Origin: Clostridia bacterium
GTDB taxonomy: Bacteria > Bacillota > Clostridia > Oscillospirales > Acutalibacteraceae
Length of the DNA stretch: 64,000 nt
Direction: 5' to 3'
Assembly: GCA_017516445.1 (NCBI GenBank)
Contig: JAFXCZ010000001.1
Span: forward strand, 1 to 64,000
Shown: positions 24,606-33,852 of the stretch, piece after piece
Layout of the letters: each line of letters starts with the position of its first letter
How positions within the stretch are numbered: the stretch's first letter is position 1
Made by a program: the position numbers and the translations under genes
The notes under the pieces: generated by a model
The model's input: only the letters and a program-made list of their open reading frames with translations
Told to the model about the DNA's origin: nothing
Databases searched by the model: none

Positions 24606-26489
24606 ATGCGACCTATGAATCCGCCCCCTGCGGGTATGCGCGGACCTATGCATATAGGCGGGCCCAGAGGCTTTTTAACCGAAGCCGAAAAGCAGAACAG
24701 ACCGAAAATGGATAAAAAGCTGCTTCTTAGAATTTTAGGATATTTAAAACCGTATAAATGGCAGTTTTTATTGGTGTTTGCCGCTCTCATAGTATCGGCG
24801 GTTTTGGGACTTTTTCCGTCAATTATAACGGGTAAAATTGTAGATTCTATTATAGCCGACGGTAATCTGCAAACCCTTATAAAGCTGTTGGTTTTAGCCT
24901 TTATTGTGCTGTCGCTTTCACAGATAATAAGCGTGCTTGAGCAGTACATAAACTCTTGGATATCGCAAAAAATAATTTTCGATATGCGCAATGAAATGTA
25001 TGACCACCTACAGCGTATGCCTCACGCTTTTTTCACTAATGAAAAGCAGGGCGATATTATCACCCGAATGAATAGCGATATTAACGGCGTAAGCGCGGTT
25101 ATATCGGTTATGCTTACTTCGGTTGTAAGCAATATACTAACTGTAGGCACCTGTGTATTTTATTTGTTCTATACCGATTGGCGTTTGGCAATCGTGGGAC
25201 TTATAGTTATACCGCTGCTTATTTTCCCGACCAAAGCGGTGGGTAAAAAGCGTTGGATGCTTGCAAGCCAAGCGCAAGAGAAAAATGATGAGCTTAATAC
25301 CCACATAAACGAAACCTTGTCGGTAAGCGGCTCAATGTTAGTAAAGCTTTTCACCAAAGAAAAGGCAGAATATGAGAAGTTTCGCGGTATAAATAACGAG
25401 GTTACTAAAACCACCATAAAAGAGCGTAGGGCTGGTAGCTGGTTTCACGTATTCCTTGGAATGTTTATTCAAATAGCACCCCTTTGTATTTATTTTGCAG
25501 GCGGTTTTCTTATTATGAGCAGGGCGGAAAGCGGTCTTACAGTGGGTGATATTACGGTTGTGGTAGCTCTTGTAAACCGTCTTTATCAGCCGGTGCGTTC
25601 ACTTCTCGATTTACAGGTAGATTTTATTCGGTCGCTGGCATTGTTTACAAGAATTTTTGAATATTTGGACCGTCCGCACGAGATTGAAAATCCCCAAAAC
25701 CCCGTAAAGCCTTTGTTGGAAGACTGCAGTGTAGAATTTTGCGATGTGCATTTTTCCTATGAAAAGGATAAAGAAATATTAAAGGGCGTAAGCTTTAAGG
25801 TGCCTAAAGGAAAAATGTATGCCATAGTAGGTACCTCGGGCGCAGGCAAGTCCACCATAATTGGTATGATACCAAGGCTTTATGATGCCGTTTCGGGCGA
25901 GGTTAAGATTGCAGGGGTTAATGTTAAGGATTACGATTTAGCCTATCTTCGCACAAATATCGGCATTGTAACACAGGATACCTACTTATTTAATGGCACA
26001 ATTTTGGAAAATCTTTTGTACGCAAAGCCTGATGCTACAATGGATGAAATTGAAAATGCCTGTAAGGTTGCTAATATTTATGATTTTATAATGTCGCTGC
26101 CGCAAAAATTTGAGACAGTTGTGGGCAACCGCGGACTCAAGCTTTCGGGCGGTGAAAAGCAACGCGTTTCTATAGCACGTGTAGTGCTTAAAAATCCAAA
26201 AATACTTATTCTTGATGAGGCAACCTCCTCGCTTGATTCCATTTCGGAAAATCTTATAAGCGCGGCGCTTGATAATATTATGAAAGGCAGAACGAGCATT
26301 GTTATTGCCCACCGCCTTTCTACAGTTATTGCGGCGGATAAAATAATGGTTATTGAAAAGGGTATAATAACCGCAGAGGGCTCTCACACTGCTCTGATAG
26401 ATAAAAGCGAAAAATATAGGGAGCTTTACGAAACCCAGTTCAGAAAGGTTTTAGAGCTTGAAAAAAAGAATATTGACTTAAAGCCGTAA
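24606..26489 (+). CDS. ABC exporter (fused membrane and ATPase domains)
   Basis: A 627-residue type IV ABC half-transporter of the MsbA/BmrA class. After a Pro/Gly-rich N-terminal stretch of about 35 residues come six transmembrane helices (about 50-340) and a nucleotide-binding domain with Walker A GTSGAGKST, Q-loop TQDTYLF, signature LSGGEKQR, Walker B ILILDEATSSLD and switch His in VIAHRLST. Such homodimers export lipids or drugs; the substrate is not predictable. ATG start after AGAGGAAGTGAG. It stands alone except for the small DUF1292 gene that follows. Confidence 0.9.
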   Translation: MRPMNPPPAGMRGPMHIGGPRGFLTEAEKQNRPKMDKKLLLRILGYLKPYKWQFLLVFAALIVSAVLGLFPSIITGKIVDSIIADGNLQTLIKLLVLAFIVLSLSQIISVLEQYINSWISQKIIFDMRNEMYDHLQRMPHAFFTNEKQGDIITRMNSDINGVSAVISVMLTSVVSNILTVGTCVFYLFYTDWRLAIVGLIVIPLLIFPTKAVGKKRWMLASQAQEKNDELNTHINETLSVSGSMLVKLFTKEKAEYEKFRGINNEVTKTTIKERRAGSWFHVFLGMFIQIAPLCIYFAGGFLIMSRAESGLTVGDITVVVALVNRLYQPVRSLLDLQVDFIRSLALFTRIFEYLDRPHEIENPQNPVKPLLEDCSVEFCDVHFSYEKDKEILKGVSFKVPKGKMYAIVGTSGAGKSTIIGMIPRLYDAVSGEVKIAGVNVKDYDLAYLRTNIGIVTQDTYLFNGTILENLLYAKPDATMDEIENACKVANIYDFIMSLPQKFETVVGNRGLKLSGGEKQRVSIARVVLKNPKILILDEATSSLDSISENLISAALDNIMKGRTSIVIAHRLSTVIAADKIMVIEKGIITAEGSHTALIDKSEKYRELYETQFRKVLELEKKNIDLKP

Positions 26490-26521
26490 AGATATTAAAA
26501 TACATTTAAGGAGTGATAAAA

Positions 26522-26827
26522 ATGGCAGAAAATAACAACGAATTCAATCCCGATATATTGACACTTGCCGATGATGACGGAAAGGAATATACCTTTGAGG
26601 TGCTTGACGCTATTGAAACCGATATGGGAAGATATTTAGCGCTTTTGCCCACCTTTGAGGACCCCAAGAAAATGCTTGAGGACAGCGGCGAGCTGGTAAT
26701 TGTAAAGGTTGGCGAAGAAAACGGTGAAGAATATTACTATGAAATCGAAGACGACGATGAATATGAAACCGTTGCTGATGCTTTCGTAGACCGCCTTGAA
26801 GATATTTTTGAGATTGATAATCAGTAG
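26522..26827 (+). CDS. DUF1292 family protein (YrzB-like)
   Basis: A very acidic 101-residue protein. Its PDILTLADDDGKEYTFEVLDAIE and the later YYYEIEDDDEYETVADAF segments are typical of DUF1292, a small conserved Firmicutes family of unknown function. The ATG at 26522 after AAGGAG is preferred to the GTG at 26513, which overlaps that ribosome binding site. It follows the ABC exporter by 32 bases and ends at a terminator. In many Firmicutes homologues sit near the Holliday-junction resolvase gene yrrK, which is not here. Confidence 0.88.
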   Translation: MAENNNEFNPDILTLADDDGKEYTFEVLDAIETDMGRYLALLPTFEDPKKMLEDSGELVIVKVGEENGEEYYYEIEDDDEYETVADAFVDRLEDIFEIDNQ

Positions 26828-26828
26828 T

Positions 26829-26861
26829 AAAAAAACTCCGCGAAAGCGGAGTTTTTTTTAG
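26829..26861. terminator. Rho-independent terminator
   Basis: The stem AACTCCGC-gaaa-GCGGAGTT is flanked by A7 and T8 and separates the DUF1292 gene from the convergent yifB operon. Confidence 0.93.
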
Positions 26862-26953
26862 TTAAGAGTGAAAAGTTAAGAGTGAAGAGGTAAGGTGTGC
26901 TTCGCACAGATATAAAAAATATATCGTTGTCTTGTGTTCGAAGGGCACATAGC

Positions 26954-28480
26954 TTACGCGTTCCAGTATTTTCGGTCAAGGCTTCTGAAGGATATTGCCG
27001 AGAAAATATGGTTTTTATTAATAACCTCGCTGCCGTCAAGGTCGGCAATAGTGCGCGCAACCTTTAAAATACGGTCATAAGCACGTGCCGACATACCAAG
27101 CTTCTCGAACGAAAGCTCAAGATATTTTGAGGCGTCGTCGGTAAGCACGCAGAATTTTTTAATTAAATCGGGTGTAAGACGGGCGTTACAGGAAATATCG
27201 GTGCCGCGATACCGCTCTTGCTGAATTTTGCGCGCTTTGTTAACTCTTTCCTTGATTTCGGCTGTAGTTTCTTCTTCTGTATTAGAGCTTAAGGCGTTAT
27301 AATCAACAGGAGGCACTTCAACGTGCAAATCAATGCGGTCAAGCATCGGTCCTGAAATCTTACCTAAGTACTTATGCACTGCGTTTTGTGAGCAGTTACA
27401 GCTTCTTGTGGGATGGCCGAAAAATCCGCAAGGGCAAGGATTCATAGCCGCTACAAGCATTATTGAGCTTGGGTATGTAAGCGTACCTGCCACGCGTGAG
27501 ATGGTAACCTTGCCGTCCTCAATAGGTTGGCGTAAAGCCTCCATAACATCGCGGCGGAATTCGGGCAGCTCGTCCAAAAAGAGCACGCCATTATGCGCTA
27601 AAGAAATTTCACCCGGTTTTGGTACAGTGCCGCCGCCTGCAATACCCGCAACCGATACTGTATGGTGCGGAGAGCGGAAAGGTCTTGCCGAAACAAAGGG
27701 GTTTTCGCTGTCAAGAATACCCGCAATAGAGTGTATTTTTGTGGTTTCGATTGATTCCTCAAAGGTCATATCAGGTAAAATGCCGGGAAGCCTCTTTGCG
27801 AGCATACTTTTGCCCGCGCCGGGTGGGCCTACTAATATGATATTATGTCCCCCTGCCGCCGCTACTTCGAGCGCTTTTTTCGCGGCAAGCTGACCTTTAA
27901 CGTCACAAAAGTCGGGTACCCGCAGCTTCGCCTTGGTGTCAATAGGTGTGGGTGGTTGTTTTTCTATAAGTGTTTCGCCTGTGAGGTGAGAAAAAAGCTG
28001 TTTTATATTTTCTACGGGATAAACGTTTATCCCCTCAACCACCGCCGCCTCGGTTGCGTTTTCCTTTGGCACGAAAATATTTTTAATTCCGTTTTCTTTG
28101 GCGGTTATAGTCATAGCCAATACCCCGCTTATACCGCGCAGAATACCGTCAAGGGCGACTTCACCTATAGTAACGCAGTCGCTAAGGTCGGCTTTAAGCT
28201 GTCCCGAAGCCTTGAGTATGGCAAGCAGTACGGGTAAATCGTATATAGAGCCCTCTTTTTTGCGGTCGGCAGGGGCTAAGTTTACAGTTATTCTCGATAC
28301 AGGAAATTTAAAACCGCAGTTCTTTATAGCGGCGCGTACTCTGTCGCGCGACTCTTTAACTGCGGCATCGGGAAGACCGACAATATCAAACGCAGGAAGT
28401 CCGTTTGATATGTCAGCCTCAATTTCTATCATATATGTCTGGTAACCGAAAATACCTATGCTTTTAGTTCTTGAAAACAT
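26954..28480 (-). CDS. YifB-family Mg-chelatase-like AAA ATPase
   Basis: A 508-residue protein of the YifB/ComM family. The N-terminal part is a Lon-protease-like fold (IEIEADISNGLPAFDIVGLPD). The AAA+ ATPase follows with Walker A GPPGAGKSM and Walker B VLFLDELPEF, then a C-terminal Mg-chelatase-type domain (SARAYDRILKVARTIADLDG). ComM in Proteobacteria is a helicase promoting branch migration during natural transformation; a similar DNA role in Clostridia is plausible but unproven. Last gene of the recR block. Confidence 0.92.
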   Translation of the reverse strand: MFSRTKSIGIFGYQTYMIEIEADISNGLPAFDIVGLPDAAVKESRDRVRAAIKNCGFKFPVSRITVNLAPADRKKEGSIYDLPVLLAILKASGQLKADLSDCVTIGEVALDGILRGISGVLAMTITAKENGIKNIFVPKENATEAAVVEGINVYPVENIKQLFSHLTGETLIEKQPPTPIDTKAKLRVPDFCDVKGQLAAKKALEVAAAGGHNIILVGPPGAGKSMLAKRLPGILPDMTFEESIETTKIHSIAGILDSENPFVSARPFRSPHHTVSVAGIAGGGTVPKPGEISLAHNGVLFLDELPEFRRDVMEALRQPIEDGKVTISRVAGTLTYPSSIMLVAAMNPCPCGFFGHPTRSCNCSQNAVHKYLGKISGPMLDRIDLHVEVPPVDYNALSSNTEEETTAEIKERVNKARKIQQERYRGTDISCNARLTPDLIKKFCVLTDDASKYLELSFEKLGMSARAYDRILKVARTIADLDGSEVINKNHIFSAISFRSLDRKYWNA

Positions 28481-28482
28481 TA

Positions 28483-28692
28483 TTATTTCTCCGTCTTAGG
28501 TTTTACCTTTCTCTTGGTGCCGTCAGGCTCCACAATATATGTGTTTTCCAACTGACCTATAAGGCTTTGCTTAAAGGAGTCAATATATTCGCGTCTGAGA
28601 GAATACTGCTCCTTTTTTTCTTGCTCGGTAAGTCCTTCGGATTTTTGCTTTCGGGCAAGCTCGTTTATACGGTTAATTTTTTCTTGTGTCAT
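28483..28692 (-). CDS. DUF896 family protein (YnzC-like)
   Basis: A 69-residue, highly charged helical protein starting MTQEKINRINELARKQKSEG and ending in a lysine-rich tail. The family DUF896 (YnzC/YmkD) folds as a short helical hairpin and is of unknown function, with one member linked to the SOS operon yneA-yneB-ynzC in Bacillus. Here it sits two bases from yifB and next to recR, consistent with a DNA-metabolism operon. Confidence 0.9.
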   Translation of the reverse strand: MTQEKINRINELARKQKSEGLTEQEKKEQYSLRREYIDSFKQSLIGQLENTYIVEPDGTKRKVKPKTEK

Positions 28693-28693
28693 A

Positions 28694-29296
28694 TTAAATC
28701 TCGTTTCTGCCCTCTAATGCGCGGGCAAGGGTGTATTCGTCAGCATATTCAAGGTCGCTTCCTACGGGAATGCCGTAGGCTAAGCGCGTAACCTTTATGC
28801 CCATTGGTTTTACAAGGCGCGAAATATAGCTTGCAGTAGCCTCACCCTCAACGGTGGGGTTGGTAGCCATAATAATTTCCTTAATATCCTCGTTTGAAAG
28901 CCTTGTCATAAGCTCTTTAATACGTAAGCTGTCGGGACCTATGCCATCCATTGGGGATATTACGCCGTGCAAAACGTGATAAAGCCCTGAAAATTCACGC
29001 GTGCGCTCAAACGCCATAACGTCCTTAGGCTCTGCCACAACGCAGATAACCGAGCGGTCACGCGTATTGTCTGAGCAAATAGCGCATTTTTCCATATCGG
29101 TAAAGCCTTGGCAGTCCTTACAAAAATGGATTTTTTTACGCGCGTTCACAAGTGCTTCTGCGAATTGCTGTGCTCTTTCGGGGGGCTGTTCTAAAATATT
29201 GTAAGCCAGTCGCTGAGCGGTCTTTTTGCCTATGCCTGGCAACCGCTCAAACTGGGCTATAAGCTCATTTAAAGGGATGATATTATAATTAGCCAT
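28694..29296 (-). CDS. recR: recombination protein RecR
   Basis: Part of the RecFOR pathway that loads RecA at gaps. The 200-residue protein has the N-terminal helix-hairpin-helix (FERLPGIGKKTAQRLAYNIL), the zinc-finger CKDC/CAIC, and the Toprim domain (VICVVAEPKDVMAFERT, then the conserved acidic ATNPTVEGEATASYI). Length is typical. It overlaps no neighbour but lies two to three bases from both ybaB and the DUF896 gene, the standard dnaX-ybaB-recR order. Confidence 0.96.
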   Translation of the reverse strand: MANYNIIPLNELIAQFERLPGIGKKTAQRLAYNILEQPPERAQQFAEALVNARKKIHFCKDCQGFTDMEKCAICSDNTRDRSVICVVAEPKDVMAFERTREFSGLYHVLHGVISPMDGIGPDSLRIKELMTRLSNEDIKEIIMATNPTVEGEATASYISRLVKPMGIKVTRLAYGIPVGSDLEYADEYTLARALEGRNEI

Positions 29297-29298
29297 AA

Positions 29299-29637
29299 TT
29301 AAAACATACCGGGAAGATTAAGTCCGCCTGTTATAGCCGACATTTCTTCTTCGCTTGTCTTAATAGCGTTGCCAATAGCCTCGTTAACTGCAATAGTTAT
29401 AAAATCCTCGAGCATTTCGGGGTCTTCGGGGTCAACAGCATCGGGATTGATTTTAATGCTTTTTATAAAATGCTTGCCGTCAACGGTAACCTCTACCATG
29501 CCGCCGCCCGAAGTGGCTGTAAATTCTCTCTGCTCTAAATCCTCTTGCAAATTTGCCATATCCTCTTGCATTTTTTGTGCTTGCTTGAGCATCTGGTTCA
29601 TATTGCCGCCGCCCTGATTTGGAAGTCTAACTTTCAT
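29299..29637 (-). CDS. YbaB/EbfC nucleoid-associated protein
   Basis: A 112-residue DNA-binding protein that dimerises and coats DNA in other bacteria. The core LKQAQKMQEDMANLQEDL, the beta-hairpin FTATSGGGMVEVTVDGKH and the NPDAVDPEDPEMLEDFI segment are family hallmarks. The start at 29637 (MKVRLPNQGGG) follows AAGGAG; a later in-frame ATG (MNQML) would also give a normal-length YbaB. Located between dnaX and recR. Confidence 0.94.
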   Translation of the reverse strand: MKVRLPNQGGGNMNQMLKQAQKMQEDMANLQEDLEQREFTATSGGGMVEVTVDGKHFIKSIKINPDAVDPEDPEMLEDFITIAVNEAIGNAIKTSEEEMSAITGGLNLPGMF

Positions 29638-29649
29638 AATATATTCTCC

Positions 29650-31254
29650 TTACTGGTTAAAATCAAGATTTTTAAGTTTATCTGCTAAAGACAAAAGCGG
29701 GTCGCTTGCCTTGTTTTGCTTTTCTGCGTTATAAGGGCCTAATTTATAGGTTGTGCCCAAAACCTGTTCGGCTGCTTTGCGGATATGGTCCTTATACATT
29801 CCGTTAGCAGTTTTAATAAGTGTTCTAAACTGTGAATTTTTGGCATCTATTAAAAGATAGTCGCCCTTTATATATGCCTTAGAATCGCCTAAAACCCCCG
29901 CTATAAGCGGACAGGTGGTTTTTAAAATGTCTAAAATATCGCTCCATTCCTTAACCTGTGCTACACCGTCGGGATTGGGGGTATTGTCTACAGGTGTGGG
30001 TAGCGGTATATCCTCTTCTATAGGCGGTTCGGGTAAGGGGGGCTCGCTGTCGTCTATTTCTACGGGTGCAGGCTTATCTACCTTTGGCGGTGCTGTTTTT
30101 ACGGGTGGGGGAGCCGTAACACCGTTTTCCAATGCCCTAATACGTCTTTCAAGCGCCTCTAAATCAACCGCAACAGATGGCTCACAAAGCTTTATTATTG
30201 CCATTTCCATCTCACACCGGCGGTTACCGTTTTGCATTAAGGCGGTTGAAGCCTGTAAGCAGTTAAGGGTATACATAATATCCTTAATATCATAATCTGC
30301 TGCTTGCTCCTCTAAAGCCTTAAGCCGTGAAGTAGAGCAAACTATCGGACGGTTGGCGTCGTTTACTGTTTTAATAATCATCAAATCGCGGTAGTGGGAT
30401 ATAAGCTCAGACAAAAGGCGGAGCATATCCACCGATGAATTGTGCAATTTATCAAGCATTAAAAGGGCGTCCTCGGTTTGCCTATGCTTTATAAAGTCAG
30501 CAAGCTCTAAAAGATAGTCATTACCCGCCATAGCGCAAACGCTTTCAACCGTGGCTTCGTCAATATTTTTACTGCTCGAAGCGCAAAGGTCAAGAATAGA
30601 AAGCGCGTCACGCATACCGCCATCTGCGGCAGAGGCGATAAGTGTTGCGGCTTCTGGGGTGAGTGTTAAGCCCTCGCTATCGGCTATAAACTGAAGGCGT
30701 TCGCAAATTTTCTGTGGGTCAATACGTCTGAAATCAAACCTCTGGCAACGTGACAGAATAGTTGCGGGTAATTTATGCACCTCAGTAGTGGCAAGAATAA
30801 AAATAACGTGGCTTGGCGGCTCTTCCAAGGTCTTGAGCAGAGCGTTAAAAGCGCCGATTGAGAGCATATGTACCTCGTCTATGATATAAACGCGGTATTT
30901 TGAAGATGCGGGCGCAAAATTAATACGCTCGCGCAGTTCTCTTATGCTGTCAACACCGTTGTTAGAGGCGGCATCTATTTCAACAATATCGGTATTTTCC
31001 CCATTTACTGAAGCTCTGCAGCTTTCACATTCCAAACAGGGATTGCCGTCCTTAGTATCGGTACAGTTAACGGCATTAGCCAAAATTTTTGCGCAAGAGG
31101 TCTTACCCGTACCGCGTGTGCCTGTAAAAAGGTATGCATGGACGGTAGTGCCTGTTGCTATTTCATTTTTCAGGGTTTCGGTAATATGCTCCTGACCGCA
31201 CACATCCGAAAAGGTTTTCGGACGGTATTTTCGGTATAAAGCCTGATAAGCCAT
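29650..31254 (-). CDS. dnaX: DNA polymerase III subunits gamma/tau
   Basis: The clamp-loader ATPase of the replicase. The 534-residue product has Walker A GTRGTGKTS, a four-cysteine zinc module (C-x8-C-x2-C-x2-C), the DEVHMLS box and the sensor ILSRCQRFDFRR in the first 225 residues. The collar domain follows, then a Pro-rich linker (about 385-435), and a C-terminal tau-like region. It is the first protein gene after the SRP RNA and probably transcribed from the same promoter. Confidence 0.96.
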   Translation of the reverse strand: MAYQALYRKYRPKTFSDVCGQEHITETLKNEIATGTTVHAYLFTGTRGTGKTSCAKILANAVNCTDTKDGNPCLECESCRASVNGENTDIVEIDAASNNGVDSIRELRERINFAPASSKYRVYIIDEVHMLSIGAFNALLKTLEEPPSHVIFILATTEVHKLPATILSRCQRFDFRRIDPQKICERLQFIADSEGLTLTPEAATLIASAADGGMRDALSILDLCASSSKNIDEATVESVCAMAGNDYLLELADFIKHRQTEDALLMLDKLHNSSVDMLRLLSELISHYRDLMIIKTVNDANRPIVCSTSRLKALEEQAADYDIKDIMYTLNCLQASTALMQNGNRRCEMEMAIIKLCEPSVAVDLEALERRIRALENGVTAPPPVKTAPPKVDKPAPVEIDDSEPPLPEPPIEEDIPLPTPVDNTPNPDGVAQVKEWSDILDILKTTCPLIAGVLGDSKAYIKGDYLLIDAKNSQFRTLIKTANGMYKDHIRKAAEQVLGTTYKLGPYNAEKQNKASDPLLSLADKLKNLDFNQ

Positions 31255-31283
31255 ATTTTTACTCCCTTACAGTTTAAAAAATT

Positions 31284-31421
31284 TGCGTACCCGAATGCAC
31301 GAATGAGCCGATTTACTGCGGCGCACAGAAAAATCTACTTAATGCTGCTCGGTTCCCCGCCTGACATGGTTCGTAGCATTCCGTCGCACAGGACCCGCCC
31401 ATTCGCACATTCCGATACGCA
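31284..31421 (-). ncRNA. ffs: signal recognition particle RNA (4.5S-like)
   Basis: Read on the minus strand, the apical domain GTCAGG-CGG-GGAA-CCG-AGCAGC is the conserved Ffh-binding hairpin with a GGAA tetraloop, followed by the usual ATTAAGTAG. The ends TGCGTA...TACGCA, extended by GAATGTGCGAATG with CATTCGTGCATTC, close a long rod of about 138 nt. A T-rich run follows the 3' end. It lies directly upstream of dnaX, its common place in Firmicutes. The exact ends are estimated from base pairing. Confidence 0.92.
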
Positions 31422-31439
31422 ATGCACTTTACGACTATA

Positions 31440-31468
31440 ATTTTATCACAATTTTTTCTTTTTTACAA
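31440..31468 (-). promoter_or_regulatory. promoter of the SRP RNA and dnaX block
   Basis: On the minus strand TTGTAA and TAAAAT are separated by 17 bp, about 19 bp before the predicted 5' stem of the SRP RNA. Confidence 0.65.
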
Positions 31469-31486
31469 TAGTAAACATAGAAAATG

Positions 31487-31515
31487 TTGAAAATTTTTTA
31501 TTTAATTGATATAAT
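31487..31515 (+). promoter_or_regulatory. promoter of the Nudix-galU operon
   Basis: TTGAAA and TATAAT are separated by 17 bp, 40 bp before the Nudix ATG. It is divergent from the SRP RNA promoter. Confidence 0.65.
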
Positions 31516-31555
31516 ATAAATATATGTTTATATATTATGGAGATTTTATAAAATT

Positions 31556-32080
31556 ATGAAGACGGAAATTTGGGATGTTCTCGACTGCAACGGCGTTGCT
31601 ACGGGCAAAACCGTTGCCAGAGGGAGATGCTTTTTAAAGCCGGGTGAGTATCATCTGGTGGTGCATATATGGATAGTATCTTCAGACGGCAGATTTTTGC
31701 TTCAGCGCAGAAGCGACCAAAAAAAGCTTATGCCCGGGGAATGGGCAGCAACGGGCGGTGCGGCAATTTCGGGCGAAAGCTCGTTTACGGCTGCTAAGCG
31801 TGAGCTTTTTGAGGAATTGGGAATTCGGTCGGACGAAAGCACACTTAAAAAAATATTAAGGCTTAAACGCCGTAATTCGCTGGTTGATGTCTGGATGATA
31901 ACCAGTGATGTTTTGTCAGATGAGCTTACACTGCAGAAGTCCGAGGTGGCTGAGGCACGTTGGGTTACCGCAGAAGAGCTTAAGGCTATGATTAAGGACG
32001 GAGTTTTTCATAACTACGGCAAGGATTATTTTGAACAGGTGTTAAACGCAATAAACGCCTGTAAAGGAGCAACTGTATGA
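31556..32080 (+). CDS. Nudix hydrolase (IPP-isomerase-like subgroup)
   Basis: A 174-residue Nudix protein. The Nudix box is complete: G-x5-E-x7-RE-L-x-EE-x-G-I in GGAAISGESSF followed by TAAKRELFEELGI. The N-terminal EIWDVLDCNGVATGKTVARG is typical of the subgroup that resembles isopentenyl-diphosphate isomerase (YfcD-type), whose members usually hydrolyse nucleotide or sugar diphosphates. The substrate is unknown. The stop overlaps the next gene (ATGA). Confidence 0.9.
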   Translation: MKTEIWDVLDCNGVATGKTVARGRCFLKPGEYHLVVHIWIVSSDGRFLLQRRSDQKKLMPGEWAATGGAAISGESSFTAAKRELFEELGIRSDESTLKKILRLKRRNSLVDVWMITSDVLSDELTLQKSEVAEARWVTAEELKAMIKDGVFHNYGKDYFEQVLNAINACKGATV

Positions 32081-32940
32081 GTATACAAAATAAGGGGATT
32101 AGCTGTGCTTTATGTCACGCTTACCTTTTCGATGAGGATGATGTCGTTTACTGTCCTGAGTGCGGCGCCCCTCATCATAGAGAGTGTTATAACAGTATTG
32201 GCAAATGCGCTTTAGAAACCTTTCACGGCACCGAAAACCAGTATGATAAGGTAAAGCGTGCTATGGAAGAGCAGGAAAAAGCCGACAAGGAAAGCGAGCA
32301 AGAGAAAGCCGAGCCTAAGGCGGAGGAGAAATTTGAAACCCCGTTTGGTTTTGCTCCTGTGGATTTTCTCGGCGGTGTAAAACCCGACACTGTAATAGAG
32401 GACGGCGTTACCGCTAAAGAGGCGGCAAGGTTTGTAATGTCAAACACTATGCGCTATATACCAAAGTTTGCAAGGGGCAGAAAGGCTTCGTGGAATTTTC
32501 TTGCCTTTTTAACACCTTGCGGTTGGTTTTTATCCCGCAAAATGTATAAAATAGGAATAATTGCAGGTGTATTGCAGTTAATTTCAAGTCTGTTAACACT
32601 GCCTTATCAGAATGTCCTTATAAATTTGGGTATAACAGGCTCAATGTATTCTCCCGAGTTTGCACAGGCGATTGCGCAGAATATTGATAAATTTTCACCG
32701 CTTGTTATATTAGCCTTGCTAATAGGCGGTTTAATCAGCAGTGCGCTTAGTGTATTGTCGGGTATTTTCGGTGACTGGCTTTACAGAAAGCACGTGGTTG
32801 ATACTGTTAGAGAGATTAAGCAAAACAGTGAGGATATCGAAGCCGATTTTCGCAAAAAAGGCGGAATAAATTTCTTTTTATTCTTTGTCGGATTATTTGG
32901 TTTACAATATATCCTTACGTTTATAGCAGCATTTATTTAA
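32077..32940 (+). CDS. zinc-finger (RING-like) membrane protein
   Basis: A 287-residue protein. The N-terminus holds a Cys/His cluster (CALC...CPECGAPHHRECY) resembling the RING-finger-like modules found in prokaryotic membrane proteins. A Glu/Lys-rich linker (about 60-90) follows, then three to four hydrophobic segments (about 150-285), a layout of DUF2628-type proteins. Function is unknown; the zinc module may recruit partners at the membrane. It is translationally coupled to the Nudix gene and followed by galU after 12 bases, so the three form one operon. Confidence 0.75.
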   Translation: MSIQNKGISCALCHAYLFDEDDVVYCPECGAPHHRECYNSIGKCALETFHGTENQYDKVKRAMEEQEKADKESEQEKAEPKAEEKFETPFGFAPVDFLGGVKPDTVIEDGVTAKEAARFVMSNTMRYIPKFARGRKASWNFLAFLTPCGWFLSRKMYKIGIIAGVLQLISSLLTLPYQNVLINLGITGSMYSPEFAQAIAQNIDKFSPLVILALLIGGLISSALSVLSGIFGDWLYRKHVVDTVREIKQNSEDIEADFRKKGGINFFLFFVGLFGLQYILTFIAAFI

Positions 32941-32952
32941 TGAGGTGGTTTT

Positions 32953-33822
32953 ATGAAAATTAAAAAAGCAATAATCCCTGCGGCAGGGCTTGGTACAAGG
33001 GTTTTGCCGGCATCAAAATCTATGCCTAAGGAAATGCTTCCTATAGTAGACAAGCCTGCTATTCAATACATAGTTGAAGAAGCAGTAAAGGCGGGAATTA
33101 CTGATATTTTAATAATTACAAACCGCGGCAAAGGTGTTATAGAGGACCATTTTGACCATTCTATAGAATTGGAAAATATGCTTGAAAAACGTGGTAGGAC
33201 CGATACTCTCAAAGAGCTAAACGACCTTGCTAATATGGCGAATATTTATTATCTTCGCCAAAAGGAAACAAGAGGTCTTGGTGATGCGGTACTTCGCGCG
33301 CGTGAGTTTGTAGGAGATGAGCCCTTTGCGGTGCTTTACGGCGATGACGTTATAATAGGGGAAACCCCTGCTATAGCAGAGCTTATTGAGGCTTATGAGG
33401 CCTTTGGCAAAAGCGTGGTTGGCATTAAAGAGGTGCCCGACCACTTGGTTGTTAAGTACTGCTCGTTGGCGGTTGAGAAAAACGGCGATAAAACCTACGC
33501 TGTCAGCGATATGATAGAGAAGCCCAAATTAGAAGAAAAGCTTTCTAATTTCTCAATTCTCGGCAGATGTGTTTTAGAGCCTGAAATTTTTGAGATTTTA
33601 GAGCGCACACCTTTGGGTGCGGGTAATGAATTACAGCTTACCGATGCTATGCGCGAGGTTGCAAAAACAAAGGGTATGACGGGTGTAGACTTTAGCGGTA
33701 TACGTTACGATATGGGTAACAAGTTCGGTATATTAAAGGCTAATATTGAGGTTGGTCTTAATCACCCCGAAACCAAAGAAGAGCTTCGCGAATACATAAA
33801 GCAGTTAGCAAAAGAATTATAA
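32953..33822 (+). CDS. galU: UTP-glucose-1-phosphate uridylyltransferase
   Basis: Makes UDP-glucose from UTP and glucose-1-phosphate for cell-wall glycolipids and polysaccharides. The 289-residue protein starts with the nucleotide-binding IIPAAGLGTRVLPASKSMPKE, then DKPAIQYIVEEAVKAG, LPDD-type segment VLYGDDVIIG, and VVGIKEVP and LGRCVLEPEIF regions characteristic of GalU/GtaB. Length is typical. Confidence 0.95.
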   Translation: MKIKKAIIPAAGLGTRVLPASKSMPKEMLPIVDKPAIQYIVEEAVKAGITDILIITNRGKGVIEDHFDHSIELENMLEKRGRTDTLKELNDLANMANIYYLRQKETRGLGDAVLRAREFVGDEPFAVLYGDDVIIGETPAIAELIEAYEAFGKSVVGIKEVPDHLVVKYCSLAVEKNGDKTYAVSDMIEKPKLEEKLSNFSILGRCVLEPEIFEILERTPLGAGNELQLTDAMREVAKTKGMTGVDFSGIRYDMGNKFGILKANIEVGLNHPETKEELREYIKQLAKEL

Positions 33823-33852
33823 TAATATCCAACACTTGAAAGCGGTGGTAAA

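Noticed and set aside
27333..27893. Antisense ORF of 186 codons opposite yifB
   Set aside because: Fully covered by the well-supported yifB gene on the other strand, with no start signal of its own.
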